DNA of 64,000 bases from Rhizobium etli CFN 42 (GTDB lineage Bacteria > Pseudomonadota > Alphaproteobacteria > Rhizobiales > Rhizobiaceae). Numbering within the stretch: the first letter of the stretch is position 1; every line of letters begins with the position of its first letter. The stretch is from NCBI RefSeq assembly GCF_000092045.1, contig NC_007761.1:1119001-1183000 (forward strand), given 5' to 3'. The notes below the pieces were generated by a model. That model did no database searches. It saw only the letters and a list, made by a program, of their open reading frames with translations, and was not told the origin of the DNA. Shown here piece after piece: positions 16,168-23,594 of the stretch. Position numbers and translations under genes: made by a program.

Positions 16168-16548
16168 CTTCAGCTGCCTCCTTATGCAGCATGATCAAGA
16201 TCAAAAACAGGCCGACCGGCGCCCACCCTGGAGGGGCAATGCTTGGTCGGCCCTCACCATTGCGGCGGCCGGCGGTGTTGTCCGAAACGCGTCCCGACAC
16301 ACATTCTGTTTCAGCCAAAATCTTGCTGGCGAAATCTCAGCAGAATCTAACCAGAGCCGGCGTCGAAATCGCGTGAAATCGGCGTGACACACGCTCCGCG
16401 GACATAGTGGCGCGAGGACACTAGAATAAGATGTAAGTGGCCGTATGGAACCCCGGTGTGAGTGAAATGGTCCGCGGCACGCGTATCGGATGCCGGCCAA
16501 AAGTTCGCCGCGCCCTCGCGAAGGTCCGTCGATGATGTTTTAAATTAC

Positions 16549-17508
16549 ATGTTATCAGTCGCTTGCGCCATCAGCGGTGGAACTTTTGCCGGCCTGCCAG
16601 GTTTGCTGCCCATGTTGAAAAAGCAGCCCATCAGGCCCAGACTCGGGACGATCAGCGTCATCGATGACCATCAGGTTCATGTCCTTGAAAGCGGCTCACC
16701 AAACGGAAGCCCGGTTGTTGTTCTGCATGGCTGCGGCAGTCTGGCGGAAGAGGTGCTGCTTCCTCTCGAAAACAGCCAGCAGCGACTGATTGCCATCGAT
16801 CGTCCTGGTTACGGTTGGAGTTCCTCGCTTCTGCCGCAGGAACGGGGTCCACTCGGGCAATCTTTCTGGCTTGAGCGCTTTCTCGATACCTCGGGGCTAG
16901 GCCCTGTCACGATCGTCGGCCATTCGATCGGCAGTGCCCCGGCCCTTCATCTGGCTGCCCGCAGAGCTGAGCTCGTAAAGGCACTCCTGTTGATCTCGCC
17001 CTGCTGCAGCCCCGTTCCCCCGAAGCCTTTGATCCTGCTGCGCACCGCCGTCGCGCCGGTGATAGGGCCGCTGATCCGCCGACACATCATGTCTCGCTGG
17101 GCCTCTCTCTTTCTCCGGCACGGGCTTCGGTCATCATCATTCCCCAATGCACTGCCGTCCCACCTGAACATGCTGCCTGCGGACCATATGATCCGGCCCA
17201 CCGCGATTGAAACCATGGCTGACGAGCTGCGCGCTTTCAACCGAGACATGGCTCTGCTGCCCGGCCTGCCTGAGCAGGTTCCCATCCATGTGCTCTTCGG
17301 GTCGCAAGACCCGGTCGTCGATCCGAGTTTGCACATCGACTGGCTCCGGCAGAGGCATCCCCGCCTTCTCGTGAAACGCCTGGAGGGCGTCGGCCATATG
17401 CCGCATCACGTCGCCCCGGCCGTGGCATTGCGGATGCTGAACGCGATGATCGAGGAGCGTTCCGCCTTGCCGACCGTCAAGCCTGGACTGTTGACGGATG
17501 TAGCATGA
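16549..17508 (+). CDS. Alpha/beta hydrolase
   Basis: The protein is 319 aa from ATG 16549 (an in-frame GTG at 16462 would add 29 residues). It has a complete hydrolase core: VVVLHGCGSLAEE (oxyanion), IAIDRPGYGWSS, the nucleophile elbow IVGHSIGSAPAL (Ser), the acid FGSQDPVVDPS (Asp) and VGHMPHHVAP (His). A cap of ~70 residues lies between. This is the epoxide-hydrolase/haloperoxidase-like class; the substrate cannot be read from the sequence. Hydrophobic residues at the N-terminus (MLSVACAISGGTFAGLPGL) may be a membrane anchor. It is followed directly by the aminoglycoside acetyltransferase-like gene. Confidence 0.75.
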   Translation: MLSVACAISGGTFAGLPGLLPMLKKQPIRPRLGTISVIDDHQVHVLESGSPNGSPVVVLHGCGSLAEEVLLPLENSQQRLIAIDRPGYGWSSSLLPQERGPLGQSFWLERFLDTSGLGPVTIVGHSIGSAPALHLAARRAELVKALLLISPCCSPVPPKPLILLRTAVAPVIGPLIRRHIMSRWASLFLRHGLRSSSFPNALPSHLNMLPADHMIRPTAIETMADELRAFNRDMALLPGLPEQVPIHVLFGSQDPVVDPSLHIDWLRQRHPRLLVKRLEGVGHMPHHVAPAVALRMLNAMIEERSALPTVKPGLLTDVA

Positions 17509-17657
17509 GCCCCGCGCGGTCTGCCGCAGTTGCACCGCAGGCGCGGGAGGCGGCAGGCGCCCTGGGCGGCAGCAGGGCATTGCGATCAATGTGTCCTGTA
17601 AGCAAAGCCCGAACGGGGAGCATTGACTCCCGCCCACGACCCGATGATCGTTGGCTG

Positions 17658-18461
17658 ATGACCGCTCCGCACTTTCATACCCGTCTCTCGCTCGGCAAGG
17701 ATCTGGAGAAGCTCGGACTCCGCGCTGGCGACATGGTCATGGTGCATGCCGCCATCAGCAGCCTCGGGCGGTTGCTCAACGGTCCCGACATGTTCATCGA
17801 TGCGCTGCGCGACGTCGTCGGCCGTTCCGGCACCATCGTCGCCTACACGGACTGGAACGGCGCCTATGACGAACTGCTCGACGAGGACGGCCGTGTTCCT
17901 TTCGAATGGCGCGACCATATCGCGCCTTTCGATCCCATGACCTCCCGGGCGATCCGCGACAATGGCATATTCCCGGAATTCCTTCGAACGACGGCAGGGG
18001 CGCGGCGCAGCGGCAATCCCGGCGCCTCGGTCGCGGCGATCGGCGCCAGAGCCGACTGGCTGACCGCCGACCACCCGCTCGATTACGGCTATGGCGAGGG
18101 CTCTCCGCTCGCCAAACTCGTGGTGGCCGGCGGCAAGGTCCTCATGGCCGGAGCCCCGCTCGATACGATGACCCTTCTCCACCACGCCGAGCACTTGGCT
18201 GAAATCCCGAACAAGCGCCTGCGCCGCTATGAAGTGCCCTTTGCCACGCCGGCCGGCGTGGTGTGGCGCATGCTCGAGGAATTCGACACCGGCGACCCGG
18301 TCGTGCCCGGGCTCGAAAGCGATTGCTTCGCCCGGATCGTCAGTGCCTTTCTCGCCGGCGGGCAGGGCGCACAGGGCCTGATTGGAGACGCGCCATCGGT
18401 GCTGGTCGATGCGGCTTCGATCTGCAGCTTCGCTGTCGCCTGGCTGGAGCATCACGCCTGA
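17658..18461 (+). CDS. Aminoglycoside 3-N-acetyltransferase (AAC(3)) family protein
   Basis: The protein is 267 aa, the usual family length, from ATG 17658; the open frame also runs back to overlap the hydrolase stop, but that extension is not family-like. Conserved blocks: LGLRAGDMVMVHAAISSLG (acetyl-CoA side), GSPLAKLVVAGGKVLMAGAPLDTMTLLHHAEHL (substrate site, with the invariant T-LH-AE, quoted in part as DTMTLLHHAEHL) and a C-terminal GDAPSVLVDA. True AAC(3) enzymes acetylate the 3-amino group of aminoglycosides. Chromosomal soil-bacterial members may have another amine substrate, so resistance is a hypothesis. Translation is likely coupled to, or in an operon with, the upstream hydrolase. 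Confidence 0.75.
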   Translation: MTAPHFHTRLSLGKDLEKLGLRAGDMVMVHAAISSLGRLLNGPDMFIDALRDVVGRSGTIVAYTDWNGAYDELLDEDGRVPFEWRDHIAPFDPMTSRAIRDNGIFPEFLRTTAGARRSGNPGASVAAIGARADWLTADHPLDYGYGEGSPLAKLVVAGGKVLMAGAPLDTMTLLHHAEHLAEIPNKRLRRYEVPFATPAGVVWRMLEEFDTGDPVVPGLESDCFARIVSAFLAGGQGAQGLIGDAPSVLVDAASICSFAVAWLEHHA

Positions 18462-18595
18462 GCACGTTGAGCGGCTCCGCGTTGCGGTGGCAGGCTCCAG
18501 CTTTCTCCCCTGCGCCGGCTCCTCCAGCCTCACGGAACAAAATGCCGATGGCGATGTTGGTATGGCGATAAGCAACAAGGCCATGGGAGGAATCC

Positions 18596-18928
18596 ATGCA
18601 TAAGTCTCTTCAGTTCGTGTTGATCGGCCTGGCCTCCATGAGCGGCCTGACGATCGCACCAACGATTGCGGCCGCGCAGGATATGGAGCTGCGCATCGGC
18701 CCCGGAGGCGTCGGCGTCTACGACAGGGATCGCGATTACGACCGCTACGACCGCCGGGGGCCGCGCCGCTGCGATCCCGACGATGCGCTCGACATCGCCC
18801 GCAGCGAAGGCCTTCGCCGGGCCCGTATCGTCCGCATGTCGCCGCGCAGCATCGTCGTCGAGGGGATGACGCGCCGCGGGCCGGACCGCATGGTTTTCGC
18901 CAACCGGCGCGGTTGCCCGGAAATCTGA
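18596..18928 (+). CDS. Small exported hypothetical protein
   Basis: The protein is 110 aa. It has a clear Sec signal with an AAA-QD cleavage region (LTIAPTIAAAQD) and a mature part rich in Arg, Asp and Tyr (YDRDRDYDRYDRRGPRR), then DPDDALDIARSEGLRRARIV and two Cys. Start: GGGAGG seven bases before ATG. The acidic/basic repeat before a small conserved alpha-beta domain is common in periplasmic rhizobial proteins of unknown function. It is transcribed alone downstream of AAC(3). Confidence 0.6.
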   Translation: MHKSLQFVLIGLASMSGLTIAPTIAAAQDMELRIGPGGVGVYDRDRDYDRYDRRGPRRCDPDDALDIARSEGLRRARIVRMSPRSIVVEGMTRRGPDRMVFANRRGCPEI

Positions 18929-19070
18929 CCGTACCTTCAGACAGTCGAACAGTGCCACCGGCTCGGGCCGTTCTGCCCGCCGGTGGGGAGCTTTCTACGA
19001 TTGTGAACATTGCGCCCATTCAGCACTCCGGCCGGCGTGAACCCCCGGAGCACCACAGGAGGATTTCATC

Positions 19071-19604
19071 ATGATGAGCGGTCAAATGAAGGCGCTTCTC
19101 GCCGTTCTTGCCGTTGCCGGTTACCAGAACAGGGACAAGATCCGGGAGCTCCTGCGGGGCCTCCAGAACCCGCAGCAGGCAGGCGCCGGAGGCCAGCCGT
19201 CAGGCGGGCTCGGCGGCATTCTCGGCGGACTGGCCGGCTCCGGCGGTCTCGGTGGCCTTCTCGGCGGCTTGAGCTCCGGCAGCATCGTCAGCGGCGGTAT
19301 CGGCGACCTCCTGAAAACCTTTCAGCAGAACGGCCAGGGCGACAAGATGGAGTCCTGGGTGCGCCGCGGGCAAAATGCCGCCATCAATGACGGCGAACTT
19401 GCCACAGCCCTCGGCCCGGATGTCCTGGACGAGATCGCCAGGAATACCGGCCTCTCGCATCAGGAGATTCTCGGCCGGCTGAGCCGCGATCTTCCGAAAG
19501 CCGTCGACGATCTGACGCCGGAGGGGAAAGTGCCGAGCCCCGAAGAGGCGTTTTCATCGTCGGCCAGCCAGGCGGCGCCGTCAGGGGGGCCGAGCAGCGT
19601 TTAG
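19071..19604 (+). CDS. YidB-family (DUF937) protein
   Basis: The protein is 177 aa. A short N-terminal helix (MKALLAVLAVAGYQNRDKI) and a Gly/Leu-rich flexible stretch (GGLGGILGGLAGSGGLGGLL) precede the YidB core ISxGGIGDLLKTFQQNGQGD, SWVRRGQNAAI and TGLSHQEILGRLSRDLPKAVD...TPEGKVPS. This order is diagnostic of YidB/DUF937. Start: AGGAGG before ATGATG. The family is widespread and has no firmly assigned biochemical role; the core helices resemble a homeodomain-like bundle. Confidence 0.75.
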   Translation: MMSGQMKALLAVLAVAGYQNRDKIRELLRGLQNPQQAGAGGQPSGGLGGILGGLAGSGGLGGLLGGLSSGSIVSGGIGDLLKTFQQNGQGDKMESWVRRGQNAAINDGELATALGPDVLDEIARNTGLSHQEILGRLSRDLPKAVDDLTPEGKVPSPEEAFSSSASQAAPSGGPSSV

Positions 19605-19654
19605 TCCTGGTGCAAACGCACCGTCGCAATGTTTGCCGGGAGATCATCGGGGCT

Positions 19655-20497
19655 TTAGTTCGCCAGGTACTTTCGAAGAAAGGCGTAAACGCTGCGCATG
19701 GACTTCGCCGCAGCGTCGGGGTCGTATTTTTCGATATGACCCAGCAGCCTCCTTCCCACCATGAACTCCGGCGCATCGAAATTGTGATAGACGCCCTTGT
19801 AGATGTTGAGCTCGACGGGCGGGGCATTGTCGCTGAGGCGGGCAAGCCGCTTCTGGCACCGTTCAGCCCGGCTCCAATTGTCTCGTTCGCCGGTCATGAT
19901 CAAGGTCGGCACCGTCGGATCGCCCCGATCTGCGTCACAGGCGGGATAATAGGCAATTGCCGCCCTGAACTTGCGCTCCATCAGCTGCTCGTATCCTTCG
20001 ATTTTCGTCGCATCCAATGTCGTGGTGCCGCCGGCGGCGAAACCCATCAAGGCGACGCGCTGCGCGTCGACAAAGCCTAATTTCGACAGGAAATCCAAAG
20101 CGCCATAGGCATCGAAGGCGCGGGCAGGAAGATGGCTCCGACACGTGTCGGCAAGGTTGCGGGTGGTGAAGCTGTCGACAACAAGCACGACATAACCCCA
20201 TCTGACCAGCCGTTTGGGCCAAAGCTCCCTGACGCTCGAACGCAGGTGATCGCATCCATGCATGACGACGATTGCCGGGAAAGGGCCGTCGCCTTCGGGG
20301 CGGAACAAAAATCCGAGCAGCGGCGTGCCTTGCGGCTGAGGCAGAATTTCCCCCAATTCCCGGGCTTTGCGGATGCGAAACGGACTGAGCTTTACCGGCA
20401 CGCTTTCGAACCGCACCAGTTCCTCGGCCTTGGCCGCGGCCTCAGGCACGGCGAAGGCGAAGGCGACAAGGCAAAGCAAAAGTCTTGCGGTTTTCAC
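19655..20497 (-). CDS. Exported dienelactone-hydrolase-like protein lacking the usual nucleophile
   Basis: The protein is about 280 aa with a Sec signal (VKTARLLLCLVAFAFAVPEA) and a dienelactone hydrolase fold: FPAIVVMHGCDHLRSS, RLVRWGYVVLVVDSF, DALGALDFL-like helix, an acid loop TGERDNWSRAERC and VYHNFDAPEF (His). The elbow reads VALMGFAAGGTTT: the position of the nucleophile in GFxxGG (Cys in DLH, Ser in relatives) is Ala, encoded by GCC. The protein may therefore be catalytically inactive, use another residue, or carry a recent loss-of-function change. Start: GGAGG five bases before GTG 20497, better than the distant ATG at 20554. Confidence 0.75.
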   Translation of the reverse strand: MKTARLLLCLVAFAFAVPEAAAKAEELVRFESVPVKLSPFRIRKARELGEILPQPQGTPLLGFLFRPEGDGPFPAIVVMHGCDHLRSSVRELWPKRLVRWGYVVLVVDSFTTRNLADTCRSHLPARAFDAYGALDFLSKLGFVDAQRVALMGFAAGGTTTLDATKIEGYEQLMERKFRAAIAYYPACDADRGDPTVPTLIMTGERDNWSRAERCQKRLARLSDNAPPVELNIYKGVYHNFDAPEFMVGRRLLGHIEKYDPDAAAKSMRSVYAFLRKYLAN

Positions 20498-20570
20498 AGG
20501 CTCCTCCACCCGTGTGATCGACAGTCTGCTGCCACTATAATCCTCGATCCCCATGGATGGTATTGCTTGC

Positions 20571-20650
20571 CGTCCGAGGATCCACGCTGGCTTTGCTGGG
20601 CGGGCATGGATCCCAGGCTCAAGGCCTGGGATGACGGAGTGTGGGGGTAG
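20571..20650. repeat. Palindromic intergenic element, copy B
   Basis: It contains CCGAGGATCCACG and GGATCCCAGGCTCAAGGCCTGGGATGACGGAG (cited in part as CAGGCTCAAGGCCTG). It is similar to copies A, C and D in this window. It is also the beginning of a larger ~265-bp duplicated block shared with 20940-21190. Confidence 0.6.
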
Positions 20651-21190
20651 CGTTTTGCCGAACCTGCCGGAGCAGCGCGTGGATTCTGCCGTCTACCTGG
20701 GCGAGAAGGCTCGATTTACATTGGCGTGAGACCGGCGATCAGCGCTTGATCACCCCCTGGCGGATCATTTAAGACTGCCGTAATTCCAAGCTGCGAATGT
20801 TGAATCCAGAGGTGATGTCGACGATGAAGTCGGGTCGTCCTTCGATCGAATCGTCACCCGCCCAGGCCTGCGGGTGAGCCACTGCCACCGGATTTGCCAC
20901 AGAGCTCACCCCTTCCGTCATCCCAGGGCTTGACCCGAGGATCCACGTCGGCCTCCATCAGAACCGGGCATGGATCCTCGGCACAAGGCCGAGGATGACG
21001 GAGGGTGGGGTGGCGTTTTGCCAAACCTGTCGGAGGAGAGCCTGGAATTGGGGTCCACCGTGGTCGAGAAGGCTCGATTTCACCCTGGCGCGAGACCGAC
21101 AATCAGCGCTTGATCACCCCCCGGCAGATCATTTATCACTACCGCAAATCCAAGCTGCGAAATTTGAATCGAGAGGTGATGTCGACGCTC
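20575..21190. repeat. Imperfect direct repeat of ~260 bp at the left edge of the prophage
   Basis: Block 1 (about 20575-20840) and block 2 (about 20937-21190) align along their whole length. Shared landmarks in the same order include GAGAAGGCTCGATTT, ATCAGCGCTTGATCACCCCC, GATCATTTA, TCCAAGCTGCGAA and GAGGTGATGTCGAC. No convincing ORF uses either block. They start with palindromic-element copies B and C. Together they fill the ~830-base gap between the hydrolase-like gene and the first phage gene. Possible roles: a mosaic repeat family, a junction scar, or a packaging or attachment region. Confidence 0.7.
20916..21004. repeat. Palindromic intergenic element, copy C
   Basis: It runs from CGTCATCCCAGGGCTTGACC to CAAGGCCGAGGATGACGGAG and is an interrupted inverted repeat (GTCATCC...GGATGAC). 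It is the most complete copy in the window and pairs end to end, as expected for a REP/RIME-type element. Confidence 0.7.
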
Positions 21191-21331
21191 AGGTCGGCGC
21201 CGACTCGGTCTCGCGCCTCCTCAGATCATCGTTGATCCCGCCATATTTGTCCGTCTCAGCCCCTGATGTTCGATCACATCGGGACCGAGCCGCGTCGGCA
21301 TGGACATCCGCCCCTCACAAGGAGAACTGCA

Positions 21332-21568
21332 ATGGACGCCTCGATTGCGCCGGCCTCGCGGGCCGCGGTGGTGACGCCGAACGATAGCGCCATTGTCGGC
21401 GCCCGCGCGCTTTATATCGGCACGGCCGGCGATGTGGCAATTGCGCCGCGGCGCGACGTGGATCCTGTTATCTTCAAGAGCGTTCCGGCCGGGACGATCC
21501 TGCCCGTTCATGCCGCGATCGTGGCGCTGACCGGGACGACGGCGTCGAATATCGTCGCATTGTTCTGA
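21332..21568 (+). CDS. Spike base protein (RCAP_rcc01079-like)
   Basis: The protein is 78 aa. It matches the small spike-base family named after the Rhodobacter capsulatus gene-transfer-agent protein: VVTPNDSAIVGARALYIGTAGD, then FKSVPAGTILPVHA and TGTTASNIVALF (quoted in part). It is a one-domain beta protein expected at the base of head or tail spikes. Start: AAGGAG precedes ATG 21332 with good spacing; the earlier in-frame region is non-coding. It is the first gene of the phage block, 18 bases before the terminase small subunit. Confidence 0.75.
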   Translation: MDASIAPASRAAVVTPNDSAIVGARALYIGTAGDVAIAPRRDVDPVIFKSVPAGTILPVHAAIVALTGTTASNIVALF

Positions 21569-21586
21569 GCGTTCAGACGCCGACCG

Positions 21587-22057
21587 ATGGGCAGACCGAC
21601 CAAGTTCAGCCAGGCGCTGGCCGAGAAGATCTGCGATCGCATTGCCGACCGCGAAAGCCTGCGCTCGATTTGCCGGGATGAGGACATGCCGTCGAAATCG
21701 ACGGTGCTGTCCTGGCTGGCGGACGAGGAGAAGGCGGCGTTCCGCGCGCGATATGCGCTGGCCCGCGAGATCATGGCCGACAGCTTCGTCGACGAGCTGG
21801 TCGAGATCGCCGACGACCGCAGCGACGACTGGGTCGAAAAGAAGAATGCGGCCGGCGAGACCACCGGCTGGCAGGAAAATGGCGAGGCGATCAGGCGTTC
21901 GCAGCTGCGCATCGCCACCCGCCAATGGGTCGCCGAAAAGCTGCGGCCGAAGAAATATGGCACCAAGGTCGAGCCCGAACAGAGCGTGACCGGCGAAGTC
22001 TCGCAATTGCTGGAGGTCGTCAATGGCAGGACGCGCGGACTTCCAAACGGCGGTTGA
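21587..22057 (+). CDS. Terminase small subunit
   Basis: The protein is 156 aa. The N-terminal DNA-binding part (MGRPTKFSQALAEKICDRIA, SLRSICRDEDMPSKSTVLSWL) is a helix-turn-helix of the phage terminase small-subunit type, followed by a coiled region with ALAREIMADSFVDELVEIA and WVAEKLRPKKYGTK. It recognises the packaging site and recruits the large subunit. Its last 35 bases overlap the start of the large subunit gene in another frame, a common arrangement in phages. Confidence 0.85.
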   Translation: MGRPTKFSQALAEKICDRIADRESLRSICRDEDMPSKSTVLSWLADEEKAAFRARYALAREIMADSFVDELVEIADDRSDDWVEKKNAAGETTGWQENGEAIRRSQLRIATRQWVAEKLRPKKYGTKVEPEQSVTGEVSQLLEVVNGRTRGLPNGG

Positions 22058-23594
22058 CCGGTTTTCCGACTGGCGCTGGCGGCTGAACAATCTCTACTGG
22101 ATCACCGACAAGGCGGGCAGGCGCGTCAGGTTCGAGATGAACATGATGCAGATGAGCCTTTTCGAGGAGATGCATTATCTCAACGTGCTCCTGAAGGCCC
22201 GCCAGCTGGGGCTGACGACCTTCATCCAGATCTTCATGCTCGACGCCTGCGTCTTCAACCGCGATATCCGAGCCGGCACCATCGCCCATACGCTCGGCGA
22301 CGTGCAGACGATTTTTCGGGACAAGATCAAATATCCCTATGACAATCTGCCCGAGGGCATCCGCAACGCCGTGCCTGTCGTCAGGACCAACCAGAGCGAA
22401 TTGCTGCTCGCCAACAATTCGAGCATCCGCGTCGGCACGTCGCTGCGCTCGGGCACACTACAATATCTGCATATCTCCGAATACGGAAAGCTCTGCGCCA
22501 AATATCCCGACAAGGCGCGGGAAGTCAGAACCGGCGCCCTGAATACGGTGCAGGCGGGCCAGCTGGTCTTCGTCGAAAGCACGGCGGAAGGCCAGGAGGG
22601 GCATTTCTATTCGCTCTGCGAGGACGCGCAGGTCAAGCAGCGCCAGGCGCTCGCGCTGACCGAGCTCGACTTCAAGTTCCACTTCTTTCCCTGGTGGAAG
22701 GAGCCGCAATATTCGATCGCGCCCGAGGGCGTCATCATCAGCGATGCATTCGTCAAATATTTCCGTGAGCTCGCCGAGCAGGGGATCGCGCTGACGGAAG
22801 GGCAGAAGGCCTGGTATGTCAAGAAGGCCGAGGTCCAGCTGGGCGACATGAAGCGCGAATATCCCTCGACGCCGGCCGAAGCTTTTGAGGCGAGCGTCGA
22901 AGGCGCTTATTATGCCGATCAGATGGCGATCGCCGACGCCGAGGAGCGCATCGGCGTGTTCCCGCATGTGGAGGGCTACCCCGTCCACACCATCTCCGAT
23001 ATCGGCATGGACGATGCCAACAGTGTCTGGCTCTTTCAGGTGCTGCCCGGTCGCGTCAGGATGATCGGCTATTTCGAGCATACCGGCACCGGCATGGACG
23101 GGATGCTCGACGAGCTGGAGCGCCGGGCCGCCGGACATGGTTATGTCTACGGCGTCCACAACATGCCGCACGACATCAAGGTGCGGGAATGGACGCGCGG
23201 CGGCATGACCCGCATCGAAATCATGCTGAAAGAGGTCAAGGCGCGCGGCCTCGGCACGGTGCGCAAGGTCGAGCGCGCCTATGTCCATGACCGCATCAAC
23301 GGCACGCGGCGCATATTGGCCAAGGTCGAGTTCGACCAGGCCGGCTGCGCCCAAGGCATCAAATGCCTGCGCAACTACCGCAAGGACTGGGACGAGGATC
23401 TCGGCGTCTTCCGCGACGAGCCGCTGCACAACTGGGCCTCGCACGGCGCCGATGCTTTCGGCGGTCTCGCCATCATCTTCACCGGCCTGGCGCCCGAACC
23501 GCTGAAGCGCGAGCGTAAGCCGCCGCCGACCTTCCAGACGATGACATTCAACGAATTTGCCGAGTCCACCCCGACCTTTAGCGAGCGTGTTTGA
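22023..23594 (+). CDS. Terminase large subunit
   Basis: The protein is 523 aa. A Walker A-type loop is at residues ~58-66 (KARQLGLTT), a Walker B-like strand with catalytic acid is YLHISEYGKL (~145-155), and the coupling region SGTLQYLH precedes it. The RNase H-like nuclease half begins near TISDIGMDDANSVWLF, with a second acidic cluster ASHGADAFGGLAII near the C-terminus. It is the ATP-driven motor and nuclease that packages phage DNA into the capsid through the portal. The stop overlaps the portal start (TGATG). All key motifs are intact, so packaging could still work. Confidence 0.9.
   Translation: MAGRADFQTAVDRFSDWRWRLNNLYWITDKAGRRVRFEMNMMQMSLFEEMHYLNVLLKARQLGLTTFIQIFMLDACVFNRDIRAGTIAHTLGDVQTIFRDKIKYPYDNLPEGIRNAVPVVRTNQSELLLANNSSIRVGTSLRSGTLQYLHISEYGKLCAKYPDKAREVRTGALNTVQAGQLVFVESTAEGQEGHFYSLCEDAQVKQRQALALTELDFKFHFFPWWKEPQYSIAPEGVIISDAFVKYFRELAEQGIALTEGQKAWYVKKAEVQLGDMKREYPSTPAEAFEASVEGAYYADQMAIADAEERIGVFPHVEGYPVHTISDIGMDDANSVWLFQVLPGRVRMIGYFEHTGTGMDGMLDELERRAAGHGYVYGVHNMPHDIKVREWTRGGMTRIEIMLKEVKARGLGTVRKVERAYVHDRINGTRRILAKVEFDQAGCAQGIKCLRNYRKDWDEDLGVFRDEPLHNWASHGADAFGGLAIIFTGLAPEPLKRERKPPPTFQTMTFNEFAESTPTFSERV

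Noticed and set aside
17586-19019. 477-aa minus-strand open frame across AAC(3) and the small exported gene
   Set aside because: Arg-rich antisense translation covering two well-supported plus-strand genes.
20498-21331. CRISPR array in the repeat-rich region
   Set aside because: Only two long, imperfect copies with no short regular spacers.
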